A stretch of DNA of 64,000 nt. Source: an uncultured Phycisphaerales bacterium. Its GTDB lineage: Bacteria > Planctomycetota > Phycisphaerae > Phycisphaerales > UBA1924. Within the stretch, counting starts at the first letter, position 1. Every line of letters starts with the position of its first letter. Below, piece by piece: positions 8,132 through 18,024 of the stretch. The notes under the pieces are model-generated. The model did not search any database, had not been told where the DNA came from, and worked only from the letters and a program-made list of their open reading frames with translations. The translations under genes and the position numbers were made by a program. The DNA is taken from positions 124,001-188,000 of the forward strand of contig CAIYWI010000097.1 of NCBI GenBank assembly GCA_903929885.1, read 5' to 3'.

Positions 8132-10912
8132 ATGAGCGGGCGGCCTGATTCAATCGAGTTTTTGGGGTGGGACCGCCCGGCGTTGCATGTGGCCGCCGAG
8201 TGGCTGGCCGGGATCTCGTCTCGGCGTGCGGAACTGGACCTCTCGCGGGTGGCTGTCATCGTTCCCGGAAGCCGGGCAGGCCGGTCGCTGCTTTCCCTTC
8301 TGACGCAACACGCCGCGCGGGGTCCGGTGCCGTTTTGCCCCCCCACGATCGCCACGCCCGGGGAGATTCCCGAACTTGCGCTCGGACCCTTCCCCGGCGT
8401 CGCGGGCGACGTGGCTGTGCTCATGGCGTGGATGCACGCCCTCAAGGACCTCGACGTCGCAACCTTCGCATCGCTTGCGGGCGAGCGACCGCCCGCCGAC
8501 GCCGTGTCCCGCTGGCTCGGTCTTGCTGACATGCTGATGCGGTGCGAGAGTCATCTGGCGGCGGCGGGCCTCACGATGGCGGACGTGTCGGCGGGAGGCT
8601 CCTCGTTCGGGTCGGGCTTCCCTCAGCAGCGGTGGGATGCCGCCGCGAAGGCCCAAACCGCCCGGGATGAACTGCTGGCCTCCAAGGGACTGACCGAGCG
8701 ACATGCCGCCCGCCGGCGAACCCTGACCGAGCGACGCGTTGGATCGCCACGATTCGACCGCATCGTGCTTGTCGGGCTTGCCGAGATGGCGCCCGTCTCG
8801 AGACAGGCCATCGTCGTTTCCCGAATCCCGGTCACCGTTCTCGTGCATGGGCGCGAGCAAGACCGGGACCTGCTCGACGACTGGGGCATGCCCAGAGTCG
8901 ATTCTGCGCAACTGATCGACGTTCGGGTCGATCGAGGATCGATCGTGTTCGCGGACTCCCCGCGAGATCAGGCCCACGAGTCTCTCGCCGCGGCGCTCGA
9001 GGGCGGCCCCGCCTGCGACGAGACCGCCCTGTGCATCGCCGATGAATCGCTCACGTCCGTGACGGCGAGGGTCGCGGCGGAGGCGGGGATCGCGGTTCAC
9101 CTCGGCGCCGGCACGCCACTCCAGCACTCCCGCATCTGGCGTCTGGTCACGGCGATTCGCCGGCACATGGCGGAGAACACCATCGAGACGCTGCGTGCCA
9201 TCGCCCGTCAGCCGGACATGGAACGCCTGCTCGACATTCGGGGCGGCGTGCTCGCCCGACTCGACGAATACGCCGAGCAGACGCTCCACCAATCGCTCTC
9301 AGAGGCGTGGCGTGAAGAGTCGCGGTCGTACGCCGCCCCGATCGAAGCGATCGATCGACGGCTTCGCGAGTTGCTCGGTCCGCTCCGCGAGGCCACGGGC
9401 GATGAAGCGGCCGACGAACTCCTCGCGTTGCTCGCGAACATCCTGAGCGATGACGCGGATCATCCCGCCGACCTGCATGATCGCGACTTGAGGGCATTCA
9501 AGGCATTCCGCGATGTCGTCGATTCATGTCGCGGATCCGACGCGAGAGCCATGCTCAAGGGGGTCCCTTCGATCGACGTGCTGGGCCTGATGCTGCGTGC
9601 GGCCGCCCGCGTGAGCGTCCCCGACGAGGCATGTCATCCGTCGCTCGAACTGATCGGATGGCTCGAAGCGGCGCTCGATCCCAGCCCTCGAATGGCGGTC
9701 TCGGGATTCAACGAAGGCATCGTGCCCGGCGCGTCGTCGCCGGATCCGCTGCTGACCGAATCGATGCGAGCACAACTGGGCTTGCCGTGCACCGCGACCC
9801 GTCTGGCTCGGGACGCATGGCTGCTTCGCACGCTTGAGGGCTCGAAGCGGTCGCTCACGCTGATTTGCGGACGCCGCTCCGTCGACGGCGACCCGCTTCG
9901 ACCAAGTCGGTTCCTGCTGGCCGCGGACGCCGAGCAGCTCCCCGGCCGGATCCTCGAGGCGATGGGCAAGGTCTCCGGACCGCCACGGAGGCAGGTCCGA
10001 CTGCGGGCTCGTGAAAGTTCGGCCGACCGCTTTTGCGTGCCGGTCAAGGCGCCGGCGCCGGTCGCGCACGACGACCGGTTCAGCGTCACCTCGTTCCGCA
10101 CCTATCTCGCCTCGCCGTATCAGTTCTACCTGCTCCACGTGCTGAGGCTCTCGGAGGCGGTCGCTCCCGGGCGAGAAGCGAGCCCGGCGACCTTTGGCGA
10201 CCTCGTTCACCTGGCCATCAGGGCGTTCTCCGAAGATCGCCCGATGCGATCGGTGACCGATGCCGCCCGCATCGAGGAGGCCTTGCTGGCCTCGCTCGAC
10301 CGGGAGGCGGCCAAGGCGTTCGGGCCAACCCCATCTCCTGCGACCGCCCTCCAACTGGAGGTCGCGCGGCGGAGACTGCGGACGTTCTCCCGGTGGCAGG
10401 CCGAACGCACGGCCGCGGGCTGGATCATCCTCGAGGCGGAGTGGACTCCTCCGGAAACGTCCGTTGCGTTCGTCGTCGACGGGAAGGCCGCCAGTCTTCG
10501 CGGCAAGATCGACCGCATCGAGCGCCACGCCTCCGACGGCCGACTGGCCATCATCGACTTCAAGACCGGTGACGAACCTCGGACCCCCGCCGCGGCCTAC
10601 GCCAGGAAGTCCGGGACCTGGATGGATCTCCAACTGCCGCTCTACCGCCATCTCGCGGCCTCTCTTGGCGGCGGCGACGACTCGGTGCTGGGCTACATGA
10701 ACATCCCGGCCAAGGCCGAGCAGACGAAGCTCCTCGAAGCCGGGTGGGATGCGTCGATGCTGCTCGCCGCCGACGAGACGGCGCGGGACGTGATCCGTCG
10801 CGTGCGGACGGGCGCGTTCGACGAGGTGGGGACCATCGGCGCGTACAACCCCATCCACGCGGCGATGTCGGGCCACGGCCTCGAGAGCGAGATGCAAGAG
10901 GAGGGCGAATGA
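8132..10912 (+). CDS. addB: AddB-like helicase/nuclease subunit
   Basis: The 926-aa protein has a degenerate UvrD-like N-terminal half (VAVIVPGSRAGRSLL has no Walker lysine) and a C-terminal PD-(D/E)XK nuclease domain. The nuclease shows LAIIDFKTGDE and a LQLPLYRHL QxxxY-type motif. With AddA it should process double-strand breaks for RecA loading, the job RecBCD does elsewhere. It has a good GAGGGAG Shine-Dalgarno, and its stop overlaps the addA start. The position where many AddB proteins carry the first Fe-S cysteine reads YLASPYQFYLL, and I see no cysteine cluster after the nuclease motif, so the iron-sulfur staple seems absent. Assignment rests on the nuclease motifs and on linkage to addA. 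Confidence 0.85.
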   Translation: MSGRPDSIEFLGWDRPALHVAAEWLAGISSRRAELDLSRVAVIVPGSRAGRSLLSLLTQHAARGPVPFCPPTIATPGEIPELALGPFPGVAGDVAVLMAWMHALKDLDVATFASLAGERPPADAVSRWLGLADMLMRCESHLAAAGLTMADVSAGGSSFGSGFPQQRWDAAAKAQTARDELLASKGLTERHAARRRTLTERRVGSPRFDRIVLVGLAEMAPVSRQAIVVSRIPVTVLVHGREQDRDLLDDWGMPRVDSAQLIDVRVDRGSIVFADSPRDQAHESLAAALEGGPACDETALCIADESLTSVTARVAAEAGIAVHLGAGTPLQHSRIWRLVTAIRRHMAENTIETLRAIARQPDMERLLDIRGGVLARLDEYAEQTLHQSLSEAWREESRSYAAPIEAIDRRLRELLGPLREATGDEAADELLALLANILSDDADHPADLHDRDLRAFKAFRDVVDSCRGSDARAMLKGVPSIDVLGLMLRAAARVSVPDEACHPSLELIGWLEAALDPSPRMAVSGFNEGIVPGASSPDPLLTESMRAQLGLPCTATRLARDAWLLRTLEGSKRSLTLICGRRSVDGDPLRPSRFLLAADAEQLPGRILEAMGKVSGPPRRQVRLRARESSADRFCVPVKAPAPVAHDDRFSVTSFRTYLASPYQFYLLHVLRLSEAVAPGREASPATFGDLVHLAIRAFSEDRPMRSVTDAARIEEALLASLDREAAKAFGPTPSPATALQLEVARRRLRTFSRWQAERTAAGWIILEAEWTPPETSVAFVVDGKAASLRGKIDRIERHASDGRLAIIDFKTGDEPRTPAAAYARKSGTWMDLQLPLYRHLAASLGGGDDSVLGYMNIPAKAEQTKLLEAGWDASMLLAADETARDVIRRVRTGAFDEVGTIGAYNPIHAAMSGHGLESEMQEEGE

Positions 10913-13900
10913 TGCGTCTGCGAGCACCACGACACCGTCACATCATGGCGGCAGCGGGCACGGGCAAGACCTTCCAGCTCACGGGCGAATACATCCATCG
11001 CGCCTTGCTCGAACTCGATTCGGCCGGCGCTCACGAGGGGCCGGGACTCGCGGGCATCCTGGCCACCACGTTCACCCGGAAGGCCGCGGGCGAGATTCTC
11101 GATCGCATCCTCGAGCGATTGGCGCGAGCGTGCCTCGACGATGCTGAACTGAAGTCGCTCGGCAGTCAGGTGGCGCCGGACTTGGCTCGCGAGGACTGCC
11201 TGCGGCTCCTGGCCCGACTCCTGAGTGAACTTGATCGACTCTCGATCCAGACGCTCGACGCCTTCTTCCTTCGCGCCGCCACCGGCCTCGCGCTGGACGC
11301 GGGCCTCCCGCCCGGCTGGAGCATCGCGGACGAGGATGTCGACGCACAACTTCGCGAAGAGGCGATGTGGAGCGTCATCGCTTCGGAGATCGCGGGCGGC
11401 AAGGGCGGCGACCTGCTCGGCCTGATGTCGTTTCTGGGGAACGGCTCGCTGAAGTCCTCGATCCTTCGCCCCTTCGACAGGGCGTTGAAGGGGGCCTATG
11501 CCGCATACCTGGACGCCGACTGCCGGGCGGCTCCGTGGAACGCCGTGACCGCCGACACGATGGCGGCCCCGGACGACGCGGACCTGAGCGAGGCGGCGGC
11601 AACGCTCGCCTCGGCCGAACTGCCGACGGGCGCGAACGGCAAGCCCAACGGACACTGGGTGAAAGCGAGGACGAAGCTCGTCGAGCAGATCGAGTCTGCC
11701 GACATCGAAGGCCTGCTCGAGCACGGGTTGCTTCAGCGAGTGCTGGTCGCCCCCGACGCGCCGGACTCCTATTACACCAAGCCCTTTCCGGATGAGTTCC
11801 TGAGGGCGTGCCGTCCGATCGCCCAGTACGTGAAGTGGCACACCGTCAAGCTCCTCCAAGGGAGGAACTTCGCGACGCGAGCGCTGCTCGATCGATTCCA
11901 CGACGCCTATCAGGCCCTCAAGCGAGCCACCGGCCGCTACACCTTCGACGACCTGCCTCGCATGCTCGCTCGCGGCGGGCCGGGAATGAACCGCGACGCG
12001 ATGTACTTCATGATCGACACGCGGCTGCGGCACGTGCTGCTGGACGAGTTTCAGGACACGTCTCGCGTGCAGTACACGCTGCTGCGGCCGATTCTGGAGG
12101 AACTGTTCGACACGGGCCCGGAGGGCGGGGCGGCCCGTTCGGTCTTCTGCGTCGGCGACGTCAAGCAGTCGATCTACGCCTGGCGCAACGCCGAGCCCGC
12201 CCTCATGCCGGCAGTGGCCGAGGCCTTGCCGCGCTTCGAGCGGGAGACCATGCACGAGAGTCGCCGTTCAAGCCCGGCGGTGATCGACGTCGTCAACCGC
12301 GTCTTCGGCGGCCTGGCGACCAATGGAGCCTTCGCGGAGCATCCGGGGGCGGCCGAATCGTGGAGCAGGCATTTCGAGCAACACACGGCCCACCAGGTGA
12401 ATCTGGCCGGTCGCGTGCGGATGCGGGCCTGCGACGAGGAATCAGAGGGTGATGGAGATCCGTTCGCCACGGCGGCGAAGGTCGTTCAGGAGCTCAGCGA
12501 CGATCAGCCCCTGGCCACGGTGGGCATCCTGGTGCGGAGTCGCAAGCCGATCGGAGCGATTCTCTCGCATCTCCGGCGACTGAAGATCGACGCCAGCGAG
12601 GAATCCGGCACCTCGCTGTTGAGCACTCCCGCCAGCAGCGCGACGATCTCGGCACTGCACCTGGCCGCCTTTCCCGGCGACAAGGCCGCCGCGTTCCATG
12701 TCGCGGCCGGCCCGATCGGCCGCCTGCTCTCGGTCGACGTCGGAGCCGACGGGGTCGTGGACGCGGCCCGGTCGCATCGTGCGGCGGCGAGGCTCCGCGC
12801 CAGGTTCGCCTCCGGCGGCATCGCAGGCGTCGTGGCCTGGATTCGCGAGGGCTGCCTGGGTTCGCTGACGGCCCCCGATCTGCTCCGCATGGATCAGCTG
12901 CTGGACCTTGCCGAGAGCTTCGACGCACGGGGCGAGGGCGGCCTCGCCGACTTCGTGCGAGTCGCTCGGGCACGGCGGGTCGAGGACCCAAACAGCGCAC
13001 GCGTGCGCGTGATGACCATTCACGCGTCGAAGGGCCTTGAGTTCGACGCCGTGGTGCTGCCGGAGCTCGACAAACAGTGGGCGGACGGCGCGGGACTGAT
13101 CGTCACGCGACGACGGGATGTCTTCGCGCCACCGGACATGCTCAGTCTTGCCGGAAACCAATCGCAGCGGATGTGCCACGACGGCCTGGCCGACGCGCAT
13201 GCCAAGTGCCTCGATCGCGTGATCGAGGAGGAGATCTCCTGCCTGTACGTCGCGATGACGCGTGCCCGGCGAGCCCTCGAGATCGTCGTGCGAGCCGACG
13301 CGAAGGCCCCGGCCGGCCTGACCGCCGAGAGCGTGCTCCGCCACGCGTTGGCCGACGGTCCTGCGCTCCCGGGCCAGATGCTCTGGAACCACGGCCACGG
13401 CCATCAGTGGCACGCCGACTTCAAGGCGGGGCGAGAGGCGTCCCGCCCCGTCACGGTCGACGTGTCGCTCGTCGGAAGCAGGGGTGCGACCCCGCCTCGA
13501 ACGCGCACGGAGAGTCCTTCCTCGCTCAACGCCGCCGAACGGTCCGCGGCCGACATCTTCAGCACCCGGGGCGAGCGGTCCGCCGACGAAGGCACCCTGC
13601 TTCATGCGTGGGCGGAATCGATCCAATGGCGGACACTCGAGGCGATGAACGACGATGCCATGCTGGCGACGGCGGATGAACATGGCGTCGACAGGACGAC
13701 GGCCATCGACCTGCTCGGCGTGTTCCGACGATCGATGGCCTCCGAGGCGGGCGACGCGCTCGTCGCGAGCTTTCACGACGCCCGCGAGCGAGTCGACGAA
13801 CTCGACCTGCGCCGCGAATGGGCGTTCCGGACCGCCATCGTGCGTCCCGCGGGCGGCGACGCGATCGAGTTGGCCGGACGCATCGATCGACTCGTGATCG

Positions 13901-14121
13901 GACGCCGAGGCGGCAAGGCCGTCTGGGCCGATGTCATCGACTTCAAGAGCGACGCCGTGTCGGGCGACGCGTGCCTGCAGCGGGCGGGGGAACACGCCCC
14001 GCAGATGAAGGCCTATGCCGCCGCGGTCGCGACGATGTTCTCGCTCCCGACCAATGCCGTGGGATGCCACGTGGTGTTCATCCGCCCCGGCCGGGTGGTG
14101 ACGCTTCCCATCGAGTCTTGA
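10909..14121 (+). CDS. addA: AddA-like UvrD-family helicase-nuclease
   Basis: This 1070-aa protein carries Walker A AAAGTGKT (about residues 14-21), motif Ia TTFTRKAAGEI, motif II LLDEFQDTSRVQY, motif IV-type GDVKQSIYAWRNAEP, motif V VMTIHASKGLEFDAV and motif VI YVAMTRARRALEI. A C-terminal RecB-type nuclease follows with VIDFKSD and QMKAYAAAV. It is the motor and second nuclease of an AddAB complex. The ATG at 10909 overlaps the addB stop (ATGA); a second ATG follows at once. GAGGAGGG lies just upstream. The motifs appear complete, so both helicase and nuclease should be active. Confidence 0.93.
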   Translation: MMRLRAPRHRHIMAAAGTGKTFQLTGEYIHRALLELDSAGAHEGPGLAGILATTFTRKAAGEILDRILERLARACLDDAELKSLGSQVAPDLAREDCLRLLARLLSELDRLSIQTLDAFFLRAATGLALDAGLPPGWSIADEDVDAQLREEAMWSVIASEIAGGKGGDLLGLMSFLGNGSLKSSILRPFDRALKGAYAAYLDADCRAAPWNAVTADTMAAPDDADLSEAAATLASAELPTGANGKPNGHWVKARTKLVEQIESADIEGLLEHGLLQRVLVAPDAPDSYYTKPFPDEFLRACRPIAQYVKWHTVKLLQGRNFATRALLDRFHDAYQALKRATGRYTFDDLPRMLARGGPGMNRDAMYFMIDTRLRHVLLDEFQDTSRVQYTLLRPILEELFDTGPEGGAARSVFCVGDVKQSIYAWRNAEPALMPAVAEALPRFERETMHESRRSSPAVIDVVNRVFGGLATNGAFAEHPGAAESWSRHFEQHTAHQVNLAGRVRMRACDEESEGDGDPFATAAKVVQELSDDQPLATVGILVRSRKPIGAILSHLRRLKIDASEESGTSLLSTPASSATISALHLAAFPGDKAAAFHVAAGPIGRLLSVDVGADGVVDAARSHRAAARLRARFASGGIAGVVAWIREGCLGSLTAPDLLRMDQLLDLAESFDARGEGGLADFVRVARARRVEDPNSARVRVMTIHASKGLEFDAVVLPELDKQWADGAGLIVTRRRDVFAPPDMLSLAGNQSQRMCHDGLADAHAKCLDRVIEEEISCLYVAMTRARRALEIVVRADAKAPAGLTAESVLRHALADGPALPGQMLWNHGHGHQWHADFKAGREASRPVTVDVSLVGSRGATPPRTRTESPSSLNAAERSAADIFSTRGERSADEGTLLHAWAESIQWRTLEAMNDDAMLATADEHGVDRTTAIDLLGVFRRSMASEAGDALVASFHDARERVDELDLRREWAFRTAIVRPAGGDAIELAGRIDRLVIGRRGGKAVWADVIDFKSDAVSGDACLQRAGEHAPQMKAYAAAVATMFSLPTNAVGCHVVFIRPGRVVTLPIES

Positions 14122-14179
14122 CACCCCCCTCGACGGGCGACAGGGGCGACCATGCGGGGAGGAGAGCACCAATCTCCCC

Positions 14180-14185
14180 TATGAT
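14180..14185 (+). promoter_or_regulatory. Candidate -10 hexamer TATGAT upstream of hglS
   Basis: The hexamer lies 54 bp before the hglS start. TATGAT also occurs 52 bp before ileS and eight bases before the 39510 kinase. No good -35 is visible at normal spacing, so support is limited. Confidence 0.3.
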
Positions 14186-14239
14186 TTGGCCGATGCGAGG
14201 GACGTTCTCGCCTCGACGCCTCGCCTTCAGGAGCCACCC

Positions 14240-15907
14240 ATGCCCTCCACCTTCGCCGACAAGATCGAGATGCAGCATCGTCTCTTCTCCGAACTCTCGC
14301 GGATGTTCGGGACCGAGGTGCCTCTCTACGACAAGTCGCTCCTGGTGAACTCGGCGTGCAACCGCGCGGTCTGCACCCTGCTGGGCAAGCTCTTCGTCGG
14401 CTTCTCGATCGCCGACGAGCAACTGGAGAAGACCAGCGGCGAGCGTCACGGCGCGATTCGCATCGGCCGGCCCGACGAGTATCGGTGGATCGCGCGATTG
14501 TTCGCGGCTTTCGCCATGGAACCCCACGCCTTCTACGACATGACCAGCGTCGGGAGCAAGAGCCAGCCCATCATCGCGACGGCCTTCCGCTCTCGCGAGA
14601 ACCCGGAGCACCGCGTCTTCACCTCGCTGCTGCAGACCAACTACTTCGACCCCGCCACCCGCGAACGCATCGAGGCGATCCTCGCCGGGCGTCACGTGTT
14701 CAGCGATCTCGCCAAGGAGCTCATCGAGAGGGGCGAACGTCAAGGCGGCCTCGACTGGGCCGACGCCAACGCGCTCATTCGCGAGTGCGTTGAACGGATT
14801 TTCAAGTGGACGGCTTCAGCGCGAGATCACGGCCTCTACAGGGACCTGAGCGCGGCCGGGTTCAAGATCGCGGCCGACATCGCCTGCTTCGAGCGTCACC
14901 ACCTCAATCACCTGACGCCCAACACGTTCCTCATCGACCTGTACACGGCCGCCATGAAGCACTGCATGGGCCAGCTCGACGACGCGACGTTTCGCGCCCG
15001 GGCCCGAACCTCGCTGGGCCGGATGGCCGCCACCGCCGACGGTCATCTGATGCGACTGCTGTTCCGCCACCTCACGGCCGAACAGATCGCCGCGTTCGGC
15101 AAGGGCTCGGTCACCGCCGCCGAGATCGACGCGATCGTCGGCGGTCTGGCCGATCGCCTGCACCGTCCCGACCTCCGGCTGACGGACTTGAAGCACTCGG
15201 GGTTCAAGGACACCACCGAGGGCCCGGCGCAGGACACGCCGGTGCTGCTGCGCCAAGACTCGTACAAGGCGTTGACGGAGGCGGTCCGCTTCACCCAACC
15301 GGACGGATCGACGATCGACACCACGCACACGGCCCGGTTCGGCGAGATCGAACAGCGGTTCTACGCCACGACGCCCAAGGGCCGCGCGCTGTACGACTCG
15401 TGCCTCGCCGAGGCCGACGCCGTGCGGGACCGTGATCCCGACCTGGTGAACCGCGACTTCGCGGCGTACGAGTCCGCGTACGCCGCGCCGTTCAAGCCGT
15501 TCCCCAAGACCGTCGGCGAACTGCTCGCTGCGGGCCTCATCTACGGCCGTTACGCCCCCACCGCCGCCGGCGTCGCCGCCAGGGGCACGATCGCCACGAC
15601 CGACCCGCTGGAACTGGTCAGGCTGGGATACGCCACCGTGGAGGGCCTGCGCTACGAGGACTTCCTTCCCGTGAGCGCGGCCGGCATCTTCGCCTCCAAC
15701 CTCGACCAGTACGGAACCAAGGCGACCGCCGCGGCCAAGCCGGTCTACACCCAGGCGATGCTCGAGGAGATCATGGGGTACGCCATCATCGATCCGGACA
15801 AGGCCTATGCCGCCGTGCAGGCCCGGTCGTTGAACGATACCTTCGACGCGCTTGGACTGTCCGGCAGCGTCGCGAAGGACTCGACCGGGCGCCTGCAAAC
15901 GGCCTGA
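14240..15907 (+). CDS. hglS: 2-oxoadipate dioxygenase/decarboxylase (HglS, YdcJ/DUF1338 family)
   Basis: HglS is an Fe(II) enzyme that turns 2-oxoadipate into D-2-hydroxyglutarate in D-lysine/L-pipecolate catabolism. The protein has 555 aa. Its GERHGAIRIG block places His70 and Arg74 at the same positions as the metal and substrate residues of the Pseudomonas enzyme. A second metal-region motif, ERHHLNHLTPNTFLID, follows, and FGEIEQRFY contains the likely Glu ligand. The ATG at 14240 has AGGAG at good spacing; the longer frame from 14186 is not needed. No other lysine-degradation gene is next to it. The convergent neighbour is a secreted glycosidase. Confidence 0.92.
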   Translation: MPSTFADKIEMQHRLFSELSRMFGTEVPLYDKSLLVNSACNRAVCTLLGKLFVGFSIADEQLEKTSGERHGAIRIGRPDEYRWIARLFAAFAMEPHAFYDMTSVGSKSQPIIATAFRSRENPEHRVFTSLLQTNYFDPATRERIEAILAGRHVFSDLAKELIERGERQGGLDWADANALIRECVERIFKWTASARDHGLYRDLSAAGFKIAADIACFERHHLNHLTPNTFLIDLYTAAMKHCMGQLDDATFRARARTSLGRMAATADGHLMRLLFRHLTAEQIAAFGKGSVTAAEIDAIVGGLADRLHRPDLRLTDLKHSGFKDTTEGPAQDTPVLLRQDSYKALTEAVRFTQPDGSTIDTTHTARFGEIEQRFYATTPKGRALYDSCLAEADAVRDRDPDLVNRDFAAYESAYAAPFKPFPKTVGELLAAGLIYGRYAPTAAGVAARGTIATTDPLELVRLGYATVEGLRYEDFLPVSAAGIFASNLDQYGTKATAAAKPVYTQAMLEEIMGYAIIDPDKAYAAVQARSLNDTFDALGLSGSVAKDSTGRLQTA

Positions 15908-15926
15908 GGTTCCTGACCGGCCCTGC

Positions 15927-18005
15927 TCAGCACCCGCCAGCCTGCCAGCGGACGAAGAACGCCTCAAGATCGCCGCCGTCGACGCCCCCGTCGGCGTTGA
16001 CATCGGCTCGCTCGTCGCCCTCCTGCCAGGCGAGGAAGAACACCTGCACATCGCCGCCATCGACGCCGCCGTCGTCGTTGAAGTCGGCAGGGCAGGTGAG
16101 GTACAGGGCTCGAATGTCGGTTCGCCAATCGGCGAGGTGTCGCAGTCGGAGCACGCTCTGGCCCGCGGGCAGGATGACGGGCAGATCGTGCGACCAAACG
16201 AAGTTGCCGTTTCCCCACGGGCCCGTCGGCGGGAGCGAGAGCGTTCCCTGGGGCTGTCCGTTCACCTCGACGGCCAGGCCAGCGCCTGCGTCATAGGCGG
16301 CGGCCCGAACGCGCAGTTCATGGCGTCCGGGCCGATCGACCCGCAGGAGGTACTCGAACCAGTCGCCCGTCGCCGCGAGCCCCGGCCCCGGTCGCGATGC
16401 CCAATCATCAGGGCGTTCGACATGCAGCCGGGCGTCGATCTCGGCCATGGTCGATGCGCCGAGCGTCACGTCGGGGAAGGGCTGCCTCGCGGCATCGTCC
16501 ATCGCGAGGATCTTGGGCGAGGCGACATCCTGGATGCGCTCGGCGAGCGACCACGCGCCGAAAGGGGTCTCCCAGTCATCGGCGCCCGAGGCGTAGTGGT
16601 TGTAGAGGCCGCCGCCCGAGGAGAACCACCGGCGGATGGCACGCGACACGAGCGGCCGGATGCGAGCATCGCGATGGGCCTGCGCCTTGGCGAGCATGTT
16701 GTTGCCTCCGAACGTGTCGGGGCCGCCCTCGTAGGCCATGAAGGGGGCCAAGCCGTGCCAGGCGGTCAAGGCCGCGAGGGTTTCGTACTGGGTGGTCTGG
16801 GCGATGGCTTCTTCGCTGGCCGCGAGTCCGTCGAGGACCTGAACGGCGGTGAGGTCGGTTCTGGCGTCGAGATCACCGAGGTTGTAGTACGGAGCTCCGG
16901 CGAGCGCGAAGAGCAGATCGCGAGGTCGCCCGTGCACGGCCTCGACGTACCGCATGCTCTCGATGAACTGCCGACTCCACGCGATCTGTCCGGCGAGCAC
17001 GGGTCGGACGCGCGTGCCCATGCTTCCCGCGCCGAACTCCTGCACGAACAGACGTCCGACGCGAACGGCCTCTCGAGCGATGCGGCGCCAGCGGAGCACG
17101 TTGGCATCCGTCGCGCCGTCATAAGCGATCGCATCGCCCGCGGCGGCTTCCCGGAGCGCCAGATCGTGATTCCACGAGGCCTGCTCGAACTGCCAGTTCC
17201 AGACCTCATTGCTGTACTCGACATGCACCCGCAGGGACGGATCGAGGCGATCTCGGATCAGACGGGCCAACTGCCGCACGAAGTCGTCGTCGGCCCTGGC
17301 GGGGATGCAGACCCACATGTCGGTCCCGAGTGCGTTGCACAGGTCGATGCAGACCTCGTAGGGAACCCCGGTGCCATCGCGCCACGACGCGTGGTCGAGC
17401 GTCGTCCGCTGCGACCACGAGGTCACGGTGCTGTTGTTGACGAGGTTCCAGTCCATGAATCGCAGCGTCGCGAAACGGTCGTTGTGCGAGAGAAAGGCGG
17501 AGGTGAATCGCTGGCCCGCCACGGCGCCGGGGCGGATCACGCTGAGCCCGCGAATGCCGCCCTGCGTGTTCCGGAAGGCAAGCATGATCTGCTCGCCCGA
17601 ATCGGGCACCACGAGATCGGCGGAGACGCGGCCCGTCGCGGCGTCGCGGCGGACGTTCGAGATGGTTCCCGAGGAGGCCACGAGCGAGATGGTCGGCGTG
17701 GTCGCACACTCGAAGGTGATGCGATAGGTGCCGCCCAGACCGGAGGCTGGCTCCTGGCAGCACACGAGCACGACGCCGGCATCGCCCACGGGCCAACCCC
17801 GGGCATCGACCACGGCGTTCTCGTCCCACGGGGCCGAGGGGCTTCCGAAGCGACGGGCGTGTCGGGCGACGTCGGCGAACTCGTGCGTGCGGCTCCAGTC
17901 CGAGACTCCGCCGAGGTTGGCCCCCAGCGACGGCTGTCCCGTGGCGGCGACGCTCGCCATGGCTTGAAGGAGCACTCCGGCGATGCAACGCGATGGGAGC
18001 TTCAT
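15927..18005 (-). CDS. Secreted clan GH-A-type glycosidase with CBM-like and terminal GC-type dockerin module
   Basis: The 692-aa protein begins with a signal peptide (MKLPSRCIAGVLLQAMASVAATG). A TIM-barrel-like region has VEYSNEVWN, a candidate Asn-Glu acid/base, and AYEGGPDTFGG, a candidate nucleophile region. A beta-sandwich follows at about residues 535-635 (WFEYLLRVDRPGRHELRVR), resembling CBM6/35. The tail has two dockerin-like calcium loops (DFNDDGGVDGGD and DVNADGGVDGGD) and ends in Gly-Gly-Cys. Such tails are typical of exported planctomycete proteins and may be sorting or anchoring tags. An AAAGGAAT ribosome site precedes ATG 18005. Substrate unknown. It follows another secreted glycosidase gene on the same strand. 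Confidence 0.8.
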   Translation of the reverse strand: MKLPSRCIAGVLLQAMASVAATGQPSLGANLGGVSDWSRTHEFADVARHARRFGSPSAPWDENAVVDARGWPVGDAGVVLVCCQEPASGLGGTYRITFECATTPTISLVASSGTISNVRRDAATGRVSADLVVPDSGEQIMLAFRNTQGGIRGLSVIRPGAVAGQRFTSAFLSHNDRFATLRFMDWNLVNNSTVTSWSQRTTLDHASWRDGTGVPYEVCIDLCNALGTDMWVCIPARADDDFVRQLARLIRDRLDPSLRVHVEYSNEVWNWQFEQASWNHDLALREAAAGDAIAYDGATDANVLRWRRIAREAVRVGRLFVQEFGAGSMGTRVRPVLAGQIAWSRQFIESMRYVEAVHGRPRDLLFALAGAPYYNLGDLDARTDLTAVQVLDGLAASEEAIAQTTQYETLAALTAWHGLAPFMAYEGGPDTFGGNNMLAKAQAHRDARIRPLVSRAIRRWFSSGGGLYNHYASGADDWETPFGAWSLAERIQDVASPKILAMDDAARQPFPDVTLGASTMAEIDARLHVERPDDWASRPGPGLAATGDWFEYLLRVDRPGRHELRVRAAAYDAGAGLAVEVNGQPQGTLSLPPTGPWGNGNFVWSHDLPVILPAGQSVLRLRHLADWRTDIRALYLTCPADFNDDGGVDGGDVQVFFLAWQEGDERADVNADGGVDGGDLEAFFVRWQAGGC

Positions 18006-18024
18006 GGCCGATTCCTTTCGAATG

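Noticed and set aside
14118-14123. TTGACA as a -35 box for hglS
   Set aside because: The only -10-like hexamer (14180) is 56 bp away, and the match overlaps the addA stop codon.
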